Source: Clostridium sp. Marseille-P2415 (GTDB lineage Bacteria > Bacillota > Clostridia > Lachnospirales > Lachnospiraceae). From it: DNA of 64,000 bases. Made by a program: the position numbers and the translations under genes. Shown piece after piece: positions 27,324 through 37,621 of this stretch. A model generated the notes under the pieces. It searched no databases. It was given only the letters and a program-made list of their open reading frames with translations, and was not told the origin of the DNA. The stretch is taken from assembly GCF_900155545.1 (NCBI RefSeq), contig NZ_LT732525.1, positions 792,911 to 856,910 on the forward strand, read 5' to 3'. The first letter of the stretch is position 1, and each line of letters begins with the position of its first letter.

Positions 27324-28022
27324 TTATTCCCTGCTCCTGCAGCCGGACCCTGTTATAAAATATTTCGTTATTTCTCTCGGCCTTGTTATGGCCGTGCCCA
27401 CTACGGCTGCCAGGACTCCGGTGGATAATGCTGCTTTTAACTGCCCGGGCGTCCAGATCCCTCCTTCTGCAATGACCGGCTTTCCGGAATCCTTTACCAG
27501 CCGTTTCATTAAGTCCAGGTTGGGAAGGCCCGAATCCCTGGTATACTCCGTATAACCGCTCAAGGTCGTCCCGATCAAATCAAAGCCAATACATGCCGCA
27601 TGAATCCCTTCTTCATAGTTGGAACAGTCAGCCATAAAAAGCTGGTCCGGATATTTTGCACGCACTTCGGAAAAGAACTCATCCAGGCTCTTCCCATTGG
27701 GGCGGGTTCTTTTTGTACCGTCTGCAGCAATGATATTTACACCACACGCAACCAGGGCATCCACTTCCTCCATGGTAGAAGTAATATATACATCACTGTC
27801 CTTATATTCCCGCTTCACAATGCCGATAATGGGAATATCCACGATCTTCCTTATTTCTGTAATATCCTCCACAGAATTGGCACGGATTCCTGCTGCACCG
27901 CCTTCCATGGCCGCATAAGCCATGCGGGACATAATATAAGGACTGTGCAGTGGTTCATCCTTTAATGCCTGACAGGATACAATCAGGCCGCCTTTTAACT
28001 TGTCCGGTAATTCCTGCTTCAT
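27324..28022 (-). CDS. nanE: N-acetylmannosamine-6-phosphate 2-epimerase
   Basis: It converts ManNAc-6-P to GlcNAc-6-P, feeding sialic acid or ManNAc breakdown into amino-sugar metabolism. The 232-aa TIM-barrel product starts at the ATG at 28020-28022 (MKQELPDKLKGGLIVSCQAL) with AAGGAGG upstream; the longer frame to 28058 runs through the ribosome site. Typical motifs are GGAAGIRAN, PIIGIVKREY, IAADGTKRTRPNG and VIAEGGIWTPGQ. No nanA lyase, nanK kinase or sialic acid transporter is in this window, so the pathway partners must be elsewhere, or the enzyme recycles ManNAc from wall polymers. Confidence 0.92.
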   Translation of the reverse strand: MKQELPDKLKGGLIVSCQALKDEPLHSPYIMSRMAYAAMEGGAAGIRANSVEDITEIRKIVDIPIIGIVKREYKDSDVYITSTMEEVDALVACGVNIIAADGTKRTRPNGKSLDEFFSEVRAKYPDQLFMADCSNYEEGIHAACIGFDLIGTTLSGYTEYTRDSGLPNLDLMKRLVKDSGKPVIAEGGIWTPGQLKAALSTGVLAAVVGTAITRPREITKYFITGSGCRSRE

Positions 28023-28053
28023 GACAGGCCTCCTTCTATCTTTATATAGCCTT

Positions 28054-28083
28054 ATCATAACACATGTGAAAATGATATTTCAA
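28054..28083 (-). promoter_or_regulatory. Promoter of nanE
   Basis: On the minus strand -35 TTGAAA (28078-28083) and -10 TATGAT (28054-28059, preceded by TGT) are 18 nt apart. Confidence 0.6.
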
Positions 28084-28213
28084 TGACAGCCTGCATTTCA
28101 GACTGATTTCACAATTCATGCTCAAAAAGGTGCAACAGCTCTTTTCAGCAGAATACTATAAAATTTAAAATATTTTTCACATATTTTTCAAGTCTGTTGC
28201 GTAGGGTTTATGG

Positions 28214-28219
28214 TATAAT
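28214..28219 (+). promoter_or_regulatory. Extended -10 promoter of the subtilisin gene
   Basis: TGGTATAAT provides a consensus extended -10 box 46 nt upstream of the start codon. There is no good -35 at the expected distance. Confidence 0.5.
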
Positions 28220-28264
28220 AGGAACAATCTGGATGATCGCTTCATATATAAGGAGAAAGAAAAC

Positions 28265-29563
28265 ATGAAAAAAACAACTCGCGCTGCCTGTCTATCCCTT
28301 GCTTTCCTACTTGCAGGACTGTCTCTTCCAGTCAGCCTGACGCCGCAGGAAGGCGGAAAGGAGACTATAACCAACGCGCTTCAATCATTTTCATCTGACA
28401 GCGGACAGGCTCTTAAGTCCCTGGCTCTTGGCCCTGGCCTTGTAAACCTATCGCCTTCGGATGAATTTTCCACCTACCAGTGGGGTTTAAAAAATGACGG
28501 AGAATTCCGCCTGGTGGAACTGCAATCAAAATTTCAGTCCGTAGACAATATTTACGACGGACGGAAGTTAAAGGCCGGCATCGGCAACTCTCAGCCAGGG
28601 CCCGGAGATTATGAATCAAAAGTAACAGAAGCAGTCACAGGCATTGACATCAACATCCAGCCTGCCTGGGATCTGTATGATAAAGCTCAGAACAAGCGCT
28701 CTGTCACCGTCGCCATCATTGATACCGGCATTGATATCAATCATCTGGAGCTTAAGAATGCCATCTGGACAAACCCCGGCGAAATCGACGGGGACGGCAT
28801 TGATAACGATGGAAACGGATTTGTGGATGACATTCACGGCTGGAACTTTTTTTCCGGTAACAATCAGGTTTTCGTCGGCAGCGAGGACAGTCACGGGACC
28901 CATGCGGCAGGAACCATCGGTGCCGCCCGCGGAGCTTATGGCATTGCAGGAATTACGGATAACAATTATGTAAAAATCATGCCGTTAAAGGCGCTGGGCG
29001 GTGAAGACGGTGTCGGCTCTCCGGAGGCGGTGATTAAGGCGATCAAATATGCCGAAGCAAACGGGGCGTCCATCTGCAACTTAAGCATGGGAACCTCATC
29101 CTACAGCGAAGAACTGGCCCAGGCAATAAGAAATTCCGGCATGTTATTTGTAGTTTCCTGCGGAAACGGAGGCGTTTCCGGACTTGGATATGATACGGAC
29201 ACCTATCCGGTATATCCGTCCTCCCTCCCTTACGATAACGTGATTTCCGTAGCAAATCTCCTGTTTGACGGCAGCTTAAGCAAGGACTCTAATTACGGCG
29301 CGACCAGCGTCGATATCGCAGCTCCCGGCAGCTACATATTAAGCACCGTGCCAGGGAACGCCTACGGCTTTATGAGCGGTACCTCCATGGCGGCTCCTAT
29401 GGTAACAGGCGTGGCTGCCATGCTCTACTCCTACCGGCAGGATATTACCCTGTCCGATGTAAAGAATATCATATTAAACTCCAGCAGGAAGTTAGACAGT
29501 CTTTCAGGGAAGATGGTAAGCGGAGGCCTTTTGGATGCATATGCCGCCCTGGCCTGGCAATAA
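28265..29563 (+). CDS. Secreted subtilisin-like serine protease (S8 family)
   Basis: This 432-aa protein has an N-terminal signal peptide (MKKTTRAACLSLAFLLAGLS) and a propeptide-like stretch to about residue 135, followed by a complete S8 catalytic domain. The triad is visible as Asp153 (IIDTGID), His210 (DSHGTHAAG) and Ser374 (GTSMAAP), with the oxyanion Asn301 in SCGNGG. There is no wall-anchor or repeat domain, so it is probably released or lipid-free on the surface. An acidic loop DGDGIDNDGNGFVDD (about 175-189) resembles a calcium-binding site. It is a monocistronic plus-strand gene ending at a terminator shared with the convergent DUF5722 gene. Confidence 0.93.
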   Translation: MKKTTRAACLSLAFLLAGLSLPVSLTPQEGGKETITNALQSFSSDSGQALKSLALGPGLVNLSPSDEFSTYQWGLKNDGEFRLVELQSKFQSVDNIYDGRKLKAGIGNSQPGPGDYESKVTEAVTGIDINIQPAWDLYDKAQNKRSVTVAIIDTGIDINHLELKNAIWTNPGEIDGDGIDNDGNGFVDDIHGWNFFSGNNQVFVGSEDSHGTHAAGTIGAARGAYGIAGITDNNYVKIMPLKALGGEDGVGSPEAVIKAIKYAEANGASICNLSMGTSSYSEELAQAIRNSGMLFVVSCGNGGVSGLGYDTDTYPVYPSSLPYDNVISVANLLFDGSLSKDSNYGATSVDIAAPGSYILSTVPGNAYGFMSGTSMAAPMVTGVAAMLYSYRQDITLSDVKNIILNSSRKLDSLSGKMVSGGLLDAYAALAWQ

Positions 29564-29573
29564 AATAAAACAT

Positions 29574-29626
29574 AAAAAAGATACTGTAAGAAAGGAATGA
29601 CAAAAACCTTTCTGCAGTATCTTTTT
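29574..29626. terminator. Bidirectional terminator between subtilisin and DUF5722 genes
   Basis: The arms AAGATACTG...AAAGG and CCTTT...CAGTATCTT form a stem flanked by A-rich sequence on the left and T-rich on the right, so it serves both convergent genes. Confidence 0.85.
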
Positions 29627-29635
29627 AATTACTTA

Positions 29636-31309
29636 TTATTTCTCCAATGATCTCCACCTGAAGTTAGGAATGGCATCAGACCACTTCTCAATCCCGATAA
29701 TCGATTTTGCGAATTCGGTAGATTCCAGTGTATATTTCTTTTTATCAATATTACGGAATACCTCCCATATCTTACGGCGCTTTGTAGCTACGATATCATC
29801 GCCGCGGTCCATGGCACATTCCCAAAGGCCAAAGGATAAGCCGCTTCTCACTTCCAGAGGGGCATCCACCTGCCGGCTTAAAATATAAGCGTCAATATAT
29901 GGGTTGCTGTCAACCAGGTAATAGGAATAGGCATAAGCTGCTGCCTGGATCTGCGCTACATTGCCCCTTGTCTGGCTCGTTGCTGTAAATCCCTGCTCTG
30001 TCAGAATGATATGGCGTACGTGTCCGGTTGGGGATTTTAAAGCATCCTGTGCCATGTAATCAGTCAAAGTCGTCAGGTTCTTGAAATTGATGACCGGTGA
30101 GTTAAAATCATTGGTAAACAGCCCGGTCTGGTCATCATCCCAGAATTCCGGCTCTGTCATGGGACAGGGATATGGGTGATAGGATAGGCCCCAGTCCATC
30201 TGCCCCTGTTCATTGGCAATGGAATTAAAGTAATCTACAATGGCTTTTCCGCCATATTTTACCTTGTTGTCAATCTCATTGTTCCAGTTATAATCCAGGG
30301 AGAAATATACCCGGTCATTGGCACTGGTACTCTTAATTGCCGTGTAGAAGACACGGAACGCGTTCTGAAAAGCCTGAACGTAGCTGGTAATATCTCTGGC
30401 TCCTACGTAATTCCACTGCTGGTTATTGATCTCATTGCCGATGATCCAGTTGGAAATCTTGCCGTGGTCCGGATTGGTACCGTTGTACCGTTCTGCCAGG
30501 AAGGAAGCTATGGCTCTGGTCTGGTCCAGGCCTTCCTGTGTTGCCACATTAAACATATAGTAAAATGCATTGGCATTTTTCTTAGTTCCAGGATAGATTA
30601 AATCCGGTGTTGCCTCGTTCCAGCCATTTAAGATAATAGCAGTTACGGTCATACCCTTCCCGGATAAGGCGCTGATGGTCTCATCATAGCTTGCGATCGC
30701 ATTCTTATCAAAATGATACGTCTTTCCATCGTATTGATAGTCAATGCCCTGACCCAGGATCTGGTGAAAGGAAATATTGGTAGCAACGTGCTTAACACCT
30801 AATTCAAATGCATCGCCCAGCATATTAAGCTGGATGTTTAAGCCCTTCTTGGTCAGCGGATCATTAAACGGCTGCGCATTGGCTGCAACCATCTCAGGGT
30901 TTGTAATATAATGAGGCTTGCTGATCTCTATGTACTTCGTTCCATCCCAGACAGCCACAACAAACTTGCTGTAAAGTCTGTCCTGGGCTGTATTGCGGTT
31001 TAACGGAAACGTAAATGAAACCGTATCTCCCGGTGCTGCAGATGCTGCATAATCCGTTCTGCCATCCAGATTGGTCTGGTACGGCTGCATCTCTACCAGA
31101 TAGAGAACGCCATCCGTTCCCTCCATATTGGCGCTGCCGGACACTTTAACTGTCACAGTATTCTTGTCTGAACTAATCAAACAGGACTGAATCGTAGCCT
31201 GTACTCCGGCGGCACCTACATCCGCCAATGAAACAAAGGCAGAAGCACAGCACAAAAACGCGGCGGAAAGCAGCCCGGTCACGGTCCTGCCTATATTTAT
31301 TTTCTTCAT
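29636..31309 (-). CDS. Secreted DUF5722 glycoside-hydrolase-like protein
   Basis: This is a 557-aa exported protein from the ATG at 31307-31309, which has GGAGG 9 nt upstream; the longer frame to 31333 is less likely. A signal peptide (GLLSAAFLCCASAFVSLA) leads to a beta domain (about 35-145), then a TIM-barrel region. That region carries IIGNEINN (Glu about 293) and IILTEQGF (Glu about 438), the spacing and context of the acid/base and nucleophile of clan GH-A retaining hydrolases. I recognise it as the DUF5722 family, whose substrate is not established. It lies after the LtaS-like gene but has its own promoter. Confidence 0.82.
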   Translation of the reverse strand: MKKINIGRTVTGLLSAAFLCCASAFVSLADVGAAGVQATIQSCLISSDKNTVTVKVSGSANMEGTDGVLYLVEMQPYQTNLDGRTDYAASAAPGDTVSFTFPLNRNTAQDRLYSKFVVAVWDGTKYIEISKPHYITNPEMVAANAQPFNDPLTKKGLNIQLNMLGDAFELGVKHVATNISFHQILGQGIDYQYDGKTYHFDKNAIASYDETISALSGKGMTVTAIILNGWNEATPDLIYPGTKKNANAFYYMFNVATQEGLDQTRAIASFLAERYNGTNPDHGKISNWIIGNEINNQQWNYVGARDITSYVQAFQNAFRVFYTAIKSTSANDRVYFSLDYNWNNEIDNKVKYGGKAIVDYFNSIANEQGQMDWGLSYHPYPCPMTEPEFWDDDQTGLFTNDFNSPVINFKNLTTLTDYMAQDALKSPTGHVRHIILTEQGFTATSQTRGNVAQIQAAAYAYSYYLVDSNPYIDAYILSRQVDAPLEVRSGLSFGLWECAMDRGDDIVATKRRKIWEVFRNIDKKKYTLESTEFAKSIIGIEKWSDAIPNFRWRSLEK

Positions 31310-31349
31310 CTTCGCATTCCTCCATGTAGTCATTATCAGATCCTATACA

Positions 31350-31378
31350 ATAATAACCAATTTCCCTGATTTTTACAA
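31350..31378 (-). promoter_or_regulatory. Promoter of the DUF5722 gene
   Basis: On the minus strand -35 TTGTAA (31373-31378) and -10 TATTAT (31350-31355) are separated by 17 nt. Confidence 0.6.
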
Positions 31379-31424
31379 TAACGTTTTTATTACTTATTTG
31401 TAATAAAACCTTAAGGCGCATCCA

Positions 31425-33293
31425 CTAATTTCCAATCCCCAGAGTAAACATCTCCTTATATTTTTTTCCGTCAAATATGTGGTTATATACCAGGTACTCA
31501 TAGTCCTTTATCAATCCCCGATAAGGGCTTCCTTCCTCTTCCAATGCCTCCCAGGTGTAATAGGTTCCGGCCTTATTATAGCATCCGATCGGATGCACCA
31601 CCGGAAATGTCTCTTCCATTGATAAAAGGAACTTCTGAAAAGGCGTCATCTCAAGCCTGGCTCTTTTTAACAGCTCTGAGGACAGATAAATTGCCCCCAT
31701 TTTCCCTTTTTCTTCCGGCTGGGTCTCATAATTGGTCCAGATAATAAACGGAGTCTGATACCACATCAGACGGTCTTTATTGGAAACTTCACTGCTGGGC
31801 ACTCCGGCAATCTCGTCAAAAAACTCATCCTCCACACTCGGCTGATGGTCCCCGAACAGAACGATCATGGTAGGCTCTGTACTCTGTTCAAAATAGGAAA
31901 TCAAATATTCCAAAGCTTCATCGGACCGTTTCATCAGGGATAAATACTGATCTGCCTTGGGATATTTTCCTTTCAGATCTCCGGTCAGCCATACCTCCTG
32001 GTTGAAGTTATCATACTGGGACTCATAACCTCCGTGGTTCTGCATGGTCACATTGAAAAGAAACAGTTTATCTGTGGGATCCTCTTTGGATTCCACCTTT
32101 TCGATCAGCTTCCCATAATCTGCACGGTCGCTGACATAATCCCTCAACTGTTCTCTGTCTTCATATTCTTCTATATCGAAAAATTCATCAATGCCCATAT
32201 TCCGATAGCATTCCTCCCGATTCCAGTTCTCCTTCGGATATGGATGCATGGCGACCGTTTCATAGCCCTGTGACTTTAAGGTACTCACAAGGCTGTACGT
32301 ATTCGGCTTAACATTGAACTGATAAGCAATGCTGTTGGCAGGGAGAAGCGCAATGGAATCCCCTGTCAGAAATTCAAATTCAGAGTTGCTTGTCATGGAG
32401 CCAAAAACAGGAACACAGAGGCTTCCCTTCACCGTATTCTCCTTTAAGCTGTTCAAAAAAGGAAAATATTCCCGGTTCGTCTCAAATTCCCCCGCCGCCT
32501 TTAAATCAGAAAGGCTCTCATTCATGATGCAGATAATATTTACCGGCGATACCGTATTTTCCCCTTCTGCATCCACATCTCCTGCGGAGGCCGTCAGGAC
32601 CTGATTCTCTTCCCGTATGGAATCATAAATCTGTTCTACCTTTGAAAGGCTGTAGCCTTCCGGCTTCTTTTTTACCGCATAACTGCAGGAAACCGCGGTT
32701 GACAGCACATAGCCGTATTCCTGGTAGGTTTCATTAACCGCCCACATATTAATTCCAAGGCCCATATATGGGATTAAATATGTATAAAACCATAAACCAA
32801 AGCTGATGACCACACCCGCACTTCCTCCGGCGAAAAACAAACGCATCTTTTTCCCCTTTACTCTTTTGGGAAATATGAGAGCAAACAGACAAATAGCCTG
32901 GACCGCCAGGCATGAAAGATACATTTCCTCCGTTAATACGAATTCATAATTTCCAGCTACACTCATCGCAGTCTGAAAAGCCAGTACATCCCAGAACATG
33001 ATCGGTCTGTCTCTGAACCCTACAACCAGATATTCTGCCACGGATACAGCATACAGAAGGACAGATACAACCGGTATGGCTATCCTTGTGCTACCGCTGA
33101 CAGCGAATGCCACCAGATACAGTATGTAGACCCAGCTTATGTTCAGAATGGCCTTGGACAGGGGAATAGCGGCCAGATTTCCCGTTACATATTCGAACAG
33201 GAGAAAAGAAATACAGGGAATCAGAAGCAGAATGGTGCCCGTTATAAAATTACCTGCAGTTTTACACCACTTTAATAGTCGTTGCTTTGTCAC
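31425..33293 (-). CDS. LTA synthase-family membrane sulfatase-fold enzyme
   Basis: This 622-aa protein has about five N-terminal transmembrane segments and a large extracellular alkaline-phosphatase/sulfatase-type domain (about 250-570). Metal and catalytic residues of LtaS-type enzymes can be matched: Glu in IICIMNESLSD, nucleophilic Thr in GSMTSNSEFEFLTG, His in MHPYPKENWNREE and Asp-His in LFGDHQPSV. Such enzymes polymerise glycerol phosphate from phosphatidylglycerol or add phospho-substituents to surface glycans. The start is set at the GTG at 33291-33293, 9 nt after AGAGG; an ATG three codons upstream touches the ribosome site. The exact polymer made is unknown. Confidence 0.85.
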   Translation of the reverse strand: MTKQRLLKWCKTAGNFITGTILLLIPCISFLLFEYVTGNLAAIPLSKAILNISWVYILYLVAFAVSGSTRIAIPVVSVLLYAVSVAEYLVVGFRDRPIMFWDVLAFQTAMSVAGNYEFVLTEEMYLSCLAVQAICLFALIFPKRVKGKKMRLFFAGGSAGVVISFGLWFYTYLIPYMGLGINMWAVNETYQEYGYVLSTAVSCSYAVKKKPEGYSLSKVEQIYDSIREENQVLTASAGDVDAEGENTVSPVNIICIMNESLSDLKAAGEFETNREYFPFLNSLKENTVKGSLCVPVFGSMTSNSEFEFLTGDSIALLPANSIAYQFNVKPNTYSLVSTLKSQGYETVAMHPYPKENWNREECYRNMGIDEFFDIEEYEDREQLRDYVSDRADYGKLIEKVESKEDPTDKLFLFNVTMQNHGGYESQYDNFNQEVWLTGDLKGKYPKADQYLSLMKRSDEALEYLISYFEQSTEPTMIVLFGDHQPSVEDEFFDEIAGVPSSEVSNKDRLMWYQTPFIIWTNYETQPEEKGKMGAIYLSSELLKRARLEMTPFQKFLLSMEETFPVVHPIGCYNKAGTYYTWEALEEEGSPYRGLIKDYEYLVYNHIFDGKKYKEMFTLGIGN

Positions 33294-33329
33294 AAATAAC
33301 ATCCTCTTTTTCTAATACAGAATAATTTA

Positions 33330-33358
33330 ATCGTACCATAAAGAGGCCTCGCCAGCAA
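33330..33358 (-). promoter_or_regulatory. Promoter of the LtaS-like gene
   Basis: On the minus strand -35 TTGCTG (33353-33358) and -10 TACGAT (33330-33335, extended by TGG) are separated by 17 nt. Confidence 0.55.
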
Positions 33359-33435
33359 TAGACAATTTATAACAACATTTCCTTGGCTTTCCCCAAAAAA
33401 CTCCACATTCAGCAGTAAGGAATTAGTGCTGCAAG

Positions 33436-33481
33436 ACAAAAAGAAAGAGCCGAAGCCCCTATAAATAAAGGGTTCGGCTCT
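33436..33481 (-). terminator. Rho-independent terminator of the str operon (after tuf)
   Basis: AGAGCCGAA...TTCGGCTCT (33446-33481) forms a GC-rich stem followed on the minus strand by TTCTTTTTGT. It begins 10 nt after the tuf stop. Confidence 0.9.
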
Positions 33482-33490
33482 AAAATTTAA

Positions 33491-34684
33491 TTATTTAACG
33501 ATAGAAACAACTCTACCGGAACCTACTGTACGGCCGCCTTCACGGATAGCAAAACGAAGACCCTGCTCCATAGCTACCGGATGAATCAGCTCTACAGACA
33601 TTTCTACGTTATCGCCAGGCATACACATCTCTGTGCCGGCTGGTAATTCGCAAACACCGGTAACGTCTGTTGTTCTGAAGTAGAACTGCGGTCTGTAGTT
33701 ATTGAAGAATGGTGTATGACGACCACCTTCATCTTTTGTCAAAACGTAAACCTGAGCGGTGAACTTGTTATGGCAGGTTACAGAACCTGGCTTGCACAGA
33801 CACTGTCCTCTTTCGATTTCGTTTCTCTGAACACCACGAAGTAATGCACCGATGTTATCACCAGCCTGTGCTTCGTCAAGTAACTTACGGAACATCTCGA
33901 TACCGGTTACAACAACTTTACGTGTTTCTTCATGGATACCAACGATTTCAACTTCGTCAGATACGTGTAATGTACCACGCTCTACTCTACCGGTAGCAAC
34001 AGTACCACGGCCTGTGATGGAGAAAACGTCCTCAACTGGCATTAAGAATGGCTTATCTGTTTCACGTACAGGATCTGGAATGTAGCTGTCAACTGCATTC
34101 ATTAATTCAAGGATCTTATCGCCCCAGGAACCGCTTGGATCTTCGAGAGCCTTTAATGCAGAACCCTGGATGACAGGAGTATCATCGCCTGGGAATTCAT
34201 ACTCGTTTAACAGTTCACGGATTTCCATGTCTACTAATTCAAGTAATTCTGCATCATCAACCATATCGCACTTGTTCATGAATACAACGATGTAAGGAAC
34301 ACCTACCTGACGGGAAAGCAGGATGTGCTCTCTTGTCTGAGCCATAACACCATCGGTAGCAGCTACAACTAAGATAGCGCCGTCCATCTGAGCAGCACCA
34401 GTGATCATGTTCTTAACGTAGTCCGCATGTCCTGGGCAGTCAACGTGTGCATAGTGTCTCTTCTCTGTCTCGTACTCAACGTGGGAAGTAGAAATTGTGA
34501 TACCACGCTCTCTCTCTTCCGGAGCCTTATCGATATTCTCGAAAGCTACTGCCTGTCCAGTACCTAATCTTTCGTGAAGAGTCTTTGTGATAGCAGCTGT
34601 TAAAGTAGTTTTGCCGTGGTCAACGTGACCGATGGTACCGATGTTACAATGTGGTTTGTTTCTTTCAAACTTAGCTTTAGCCAT
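33491..34684 (-). CDS. tuf: Elongation factor Tu
   Basis: EF-Tu delivers aminoacyl-tRNA to the ribosome. The 397-aa product has G1 GHVDHGKT, G3 DCPGHADY, G4 NKCD and domains II and III of the usual length. It is the last gene of rpsL-rpsG-fusA-tuf, but a strong promoter lies in the 153-nt gap after fusA, so it is also expressed separately. No second tuf copy is in the window. Confidence 0.99.
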   Translation of the reverse strand: MAKAKFERNKPHCNIGTIGHVDHGKTTLTAAITKTLHERLGTGQAVAFENIDKAPEERERGITISTSHVEYETEKRHYAHVDCPGHADYVKNMITGAAQMDGAILVVAATDGVMAQTREHILLSRQVGVPYIVVFMNKCDMVDDAELLELVDMEIRELLNEYEFPGDDTPVIQGSALKALEDPSGSWGDKILELMNAVDSYIPDPVRETDKPFLMPVEDVFSITGRGTVATGRVERGTLHVSDEVEIVGIHEETRKVVVTGIEMFRKLLDEAQAGDNIGALLRGVQRNEIERGQCLCKPGSVTCHNKFTAQVYVLTKDEGGRHTPFFNNYRPQFYFRTTDVTGVCELPAGTEMCMPGDNVEMSVELIHPVAMEQGLRFAIREGGRTVGSGRVVSIVK

Positions 34685-34747
34685 TTTATAACGTCCTCCT
34701 TAATTTATGCTCTATTGAGCTTTAATTTTTATGTTAGGCTGTTTTTT

Positions 34748-34776
34748 ATTATATGCTATTTGTGCACTATTTTCAA
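34748..34776 (-). promoter_or_regulatory. Internal promoter of tuf
   Basis: On the minus strand -35 TTGAAA (34771-34776) and -10 TATAAT (34748-34753) are separated by 17 nt, about 60 nt before the start codon. Confidence 0.8.
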
Positions 34777-34789
34777 GCCTATTTGATGG

Positions 34790-34817
34790 ATTCCAGGCAG
34801 TTTTGACTGCCCGGAAT
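34790..34817 (-). other. Hairpin between fusA and tuf
   Basis: GGCAGT/ACTGCC with flanking TTCC/GGAA pairs forms a stem with one mismatch and a 4-nt loop. It starts 20 nt after the fusA stop and lacks a strong T-run, so partial termination or processing ahead of the tuf promoter is plausible. Confidence 0.55.
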
Positions 34818-34837
34818 TCAGTGGAACCTGTTCGAAA

Positions 34838-36958
34838 TTATTTATCCTTTTTATCAGCAAGAACTTTTTCCTGTACACTCTTCGGAACCTGCTCATACTT
34901 TTCAAAGAACATAGAGAAGTTACCGCGCCCCTGGGTTCTGGAACGTAAGTCTGTGGAATAGCCGAACATCTCTGAAAGCGGTACATAGGCCTTAACCATC
35001 TTACCGCCGCCGATGTCTTCCATACCTTCGATACGGCCACGACGGGAGTTGATATCACCGATAACATCACCCATGTAATCCTCTGGCATGGTTACTTCTA
35101 CTTTCATGATCGGTTCAAGAAGGATGGAGCCGCCCTTGTTCATCGCATCCTTAAACGCCATGGAACCGGCGATGTGGAATGCCATTTCACTGGAATCGAC
35201 TTCATGGTAAGAACCATCGTATACAGTAGCTTTTACACCAACTACAGGGAATCCGCCAAGTACACCGGCCTTTGTTGCTTCCTCGATACCTTCCCCAACT
35301 GCAGGAATGTATTCCTTCGGGATCGCACCGCCGACAACGCTGGACTCAAACTTAAACAGCTCTTCGCCATTGGCATCCATGGGCTCAAAGCGAACCTTAC
35401 AGTGACCGTACTGGCCACGTCCGCCAGACTGCTTCGCATACTTGCTGTCAACTTCTACAGTCTTTGTAAAGGTCTCCTTGTAAGCAACCTGAGGAGCACC
35501 TACATTAGCTTCTACATTGAACTCGCGAAGCAGACGGTCTACGATGATCTCCAGATGGAGCTCTCCCATACCGGAAATAATAACCTGGCCTGTTTCCTGG
35601 TTGGTCTTGGCACGGAAAGTAGGATCTTCTTCTGCAAGCTTTGCTAAAGCCTCGCCCATCTTGCCCTGGCCGGCTTTGGTCTTCGGCTCGATCGCGATAT
35701 CAATAACCGGCTCCGGGAATTCCATGGATTCCAGAATTACCGGATGCTGTTCGTCACAGATAGTATCACCAGTCGTTGTTACTTTAAAACCAACGGCTGC
35801 AGCGATATCACCCGAATATACCTTATCCAGCTCGGATCTCTTGTTGGCATGCATCTGAAGGATACGGCCAACACGCTCTTTCTTGCCCTTCGTTGCATTC
35901 AGCACATAGGAACCGGAATTCATGATACCGGAATATACACGGAAGAACGCCAGCTTTCCAACGAATGGGTCTGTCATGATCTTGAATGCAAGAGCTGCAA
36001 ACGGTTCTTCGTCGGAAGAATGCCGTTCGATCTCATTGCCGTCCATATCAACACCCTTGATAGAAGGGATATCGGTCGGAGCCGGCATATATTCAAGAAT
36101 CGCATCAAGGAGTTTCTGTACGCCCTTGTTTCTGTATGCGCTTCCGCAGCATACCGGAATAGCTGTACATTCACAGGTTGCTTTTCTCAATGCTTTCTTT
36201 AATGCTTCTGTAGATGGCTCTTCCCCTTCCAGGTACACCATCATTAAGTCATCATCTAACTCACAAATCTTCTCTATCAACTCTGCGCGGTAAAGTTCTG
36301 CATCGTCCTTTAAATCCTCAGGGATATCAATGATATCGATGTCATCACCCTTGTCATCATTGTAGATATAAGCCTTCATCTCGAACAGATCGATGATTCC
36401 TTTGAATTCATCTTCTGCTCCGATCGGCAGCTGAATGCAGATCGCGTTCTTGCCCAGACGGGTCTTGATCTGCTCCACAGCGCCGTAGAAATTTGCGCCC
36501 ATGATATCCATCTTGTTGATGAATGCCATACGGGGTACGTTATAGGTATCAGCCTGACGCCATACGTTTTCGGACTGTGGCTCAACACCGCCCTTTGCAC
36601 AGAATACGCCTACGGCGCCATCCAGTACACGTAAGGAACGTTCAACCTCTACTGTAAAGTCAACGTGTCCTGGAGTATCAATGATGTTGATACGGTGCTC
36701 CAGAGCGCCCGGCTTTACTTTGGTGTTTTCATGCATGGTCCAGTGGCAGGTTGTAGCAGCTGAAGTAATTGTAATACCTCTTTCCTGCTCCTGCTCCATC
36801 CAGTCCATGGTAGCTGTACCTTCGTGAGTATCACCAATTTTGTAATTTACGCCAGTATAATAGAGGATACGCTCGGTCAATGTAGTTTTACCTGCATCGA
36901 TGTGGGCCATAATACCAATATTTCTGGTTCTTTCCAATGGATATTCTCTTCCAGCCAA
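34838..36958 (-). CDS. fusA: Elongation factor G
   Basis: EF-G drives translocation and, with RRF, ribosome recycling. The 706-aa product has G1 [10 protein letters not shown]3 DTPGHVDF and G4 NKMD, and all five domains to the C-terminal [20 protein letters not shown]. It follows rpsG by 15 nt with an AGGAGG site. Confidence 0.99.
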   Translation of the reverse strand: MAGREYPLERTRNIGIMAHIDAGKTTLTERILYYTGVNYKIGDTHEGTATMDWMEQEQERGITITSAATTCHWTMHENTKVKPGALEHRINIIDTPGHVDFTVEVERSLRVLDGAVGVFCAKGGVEPQSENVWRQADTYNVPRMAFINKMDIMGANFYGAVEQIKTRLGKNAICIQLPIGAEDEFKGIIDLFEMKAYIYNDDKGDDIDIIDIPEDLKDDAELYRAELIEKICELDDDLMMVYLEGEEPSTEALKKALRKATCECTAIPVCCGSAYRNKGVQKLLDAILEYMPAPTDIPSIKGVDMDGNEIERHSSDEEPFAALAFKIMTDPFVGKLAFFRVYSGIMNSGSYVLNATKGKKERVGRILQMHANKRSELDKVYSGDIAAAVGFKVTTTGDTICDEQHPVILESMEFPEPVIDIAIEPKTKAGQGKMGEALAKLAEEDPTFRAKTNQETGQVIISGMGELHLEIIVDRLLREFNVEANVGAPQVAYKETFTKTVEVDSKYAKQSGGRGQYGHCKVRFEPMDANGEELFKFESSVVGGAIPKEYIPAVGEGIEEATKAGVLGGFPVVGVKATVYDGSYHEVDSSEMAFHIAGSMAFKDAMNKGGSILLEPIMKVEVTMPEDYMGDVIGDINSRRGRIEGMEDIGGGKMVKAYVPLSEMFGYSTDLRSRTQGRGNFSMFFEKYEQVPKSVQEKVLADKKDK

Positions 36959-36973
36959 AGCTTTTTCCTCCTA

Positions 36974-37444
36974 TTAGAATCTGTAATGAGCAAATGCCTT
37001 GTTTGCCTCAGCCATCTTGTGCATATCTTCTTTCTTCTTTACAGCAGCACCGGTGTTATTGGCAGCATCCATGATCTCATTCGCAAGTCTTTCCTCCTGA
37101 GTCTTCTCGCCTCTCTTACGAGAGTACAGAGTGATCCATCTCAGGGCTAATGCCTGTCTTCTCTCCGGTTTCACTTCGATCGGCACCTGATAGGTAGCAC
37201 CACCGATACGTTTTGCCTTTACCTCAAGTACAGGCATAATGTTATTCATCGCTTCTTCGAATACTTCAACGGCTGGTTTGCCCGCCTTTTCTTCTACACG
37301 GCCGAATGCACCGTATACGATCTTCTGAGCAACTCCCCTTTTACCATCATACATAATGTTGTTGATTAACTTTGTAACAACCTTATTATTGTAAAGCGGG
37401 TCTGCTAATACGTCTCTCTTCTGAGTATGTCCTTTACGTGGCAC
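36974..37444 (-). CDS. rpsG: 30S ribosomal protein S7 (uS7), GTG start
   Basis: uS7 nucleates the 30S head and lies at the E site. The 156-aa product starts at the GTG at 37442-37444 ([20 protein letters not shown]), with GGAGGGA 6 nt upstream; the frame extending to 37474 is not conserved. It keeps [21 protein letters not shown] 177-nt spacer with a GTGCACC/GGTTCAC hairpin separates it from rpsL. Confidence 0.98.
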   Translation of the reverse strand: MPRKGHTQKRDVLADPLYNNKVVTKLINNIMYDGKRGVAQKIVYGAFGRVEEKAGKPAVEVFEEAMNNIMPVLEVKAKRIGGATYQVPIEVKPERRQALALRWITLYSRKRGEKTQEERLANEIMDAANNTGAAVKKKEDMHKMAEANKAFAHYRF

Positions 37445-37621
37445 GTTACTTCCCTCCTTAATATCGCCGTGCACCCTTTACGGTTCACAGCTATTCATTA
37501 GATCCTAGGTACTCACAAACATTGAAGTTGCGTTCGCGCTCGGTTTCTATATATATAATCCTGCAACCTACAGGTTCAATATCTAAAGTCCGGCACTGAA
37601 AATTCAAATGTGTGGTTCTAA

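Noticed and set aside
35174..36202. Plus-strand frames of 113-157 aa inside fusA
   Set aside because: They are antisense shadows of a highly conserved gene without ribosome sites.
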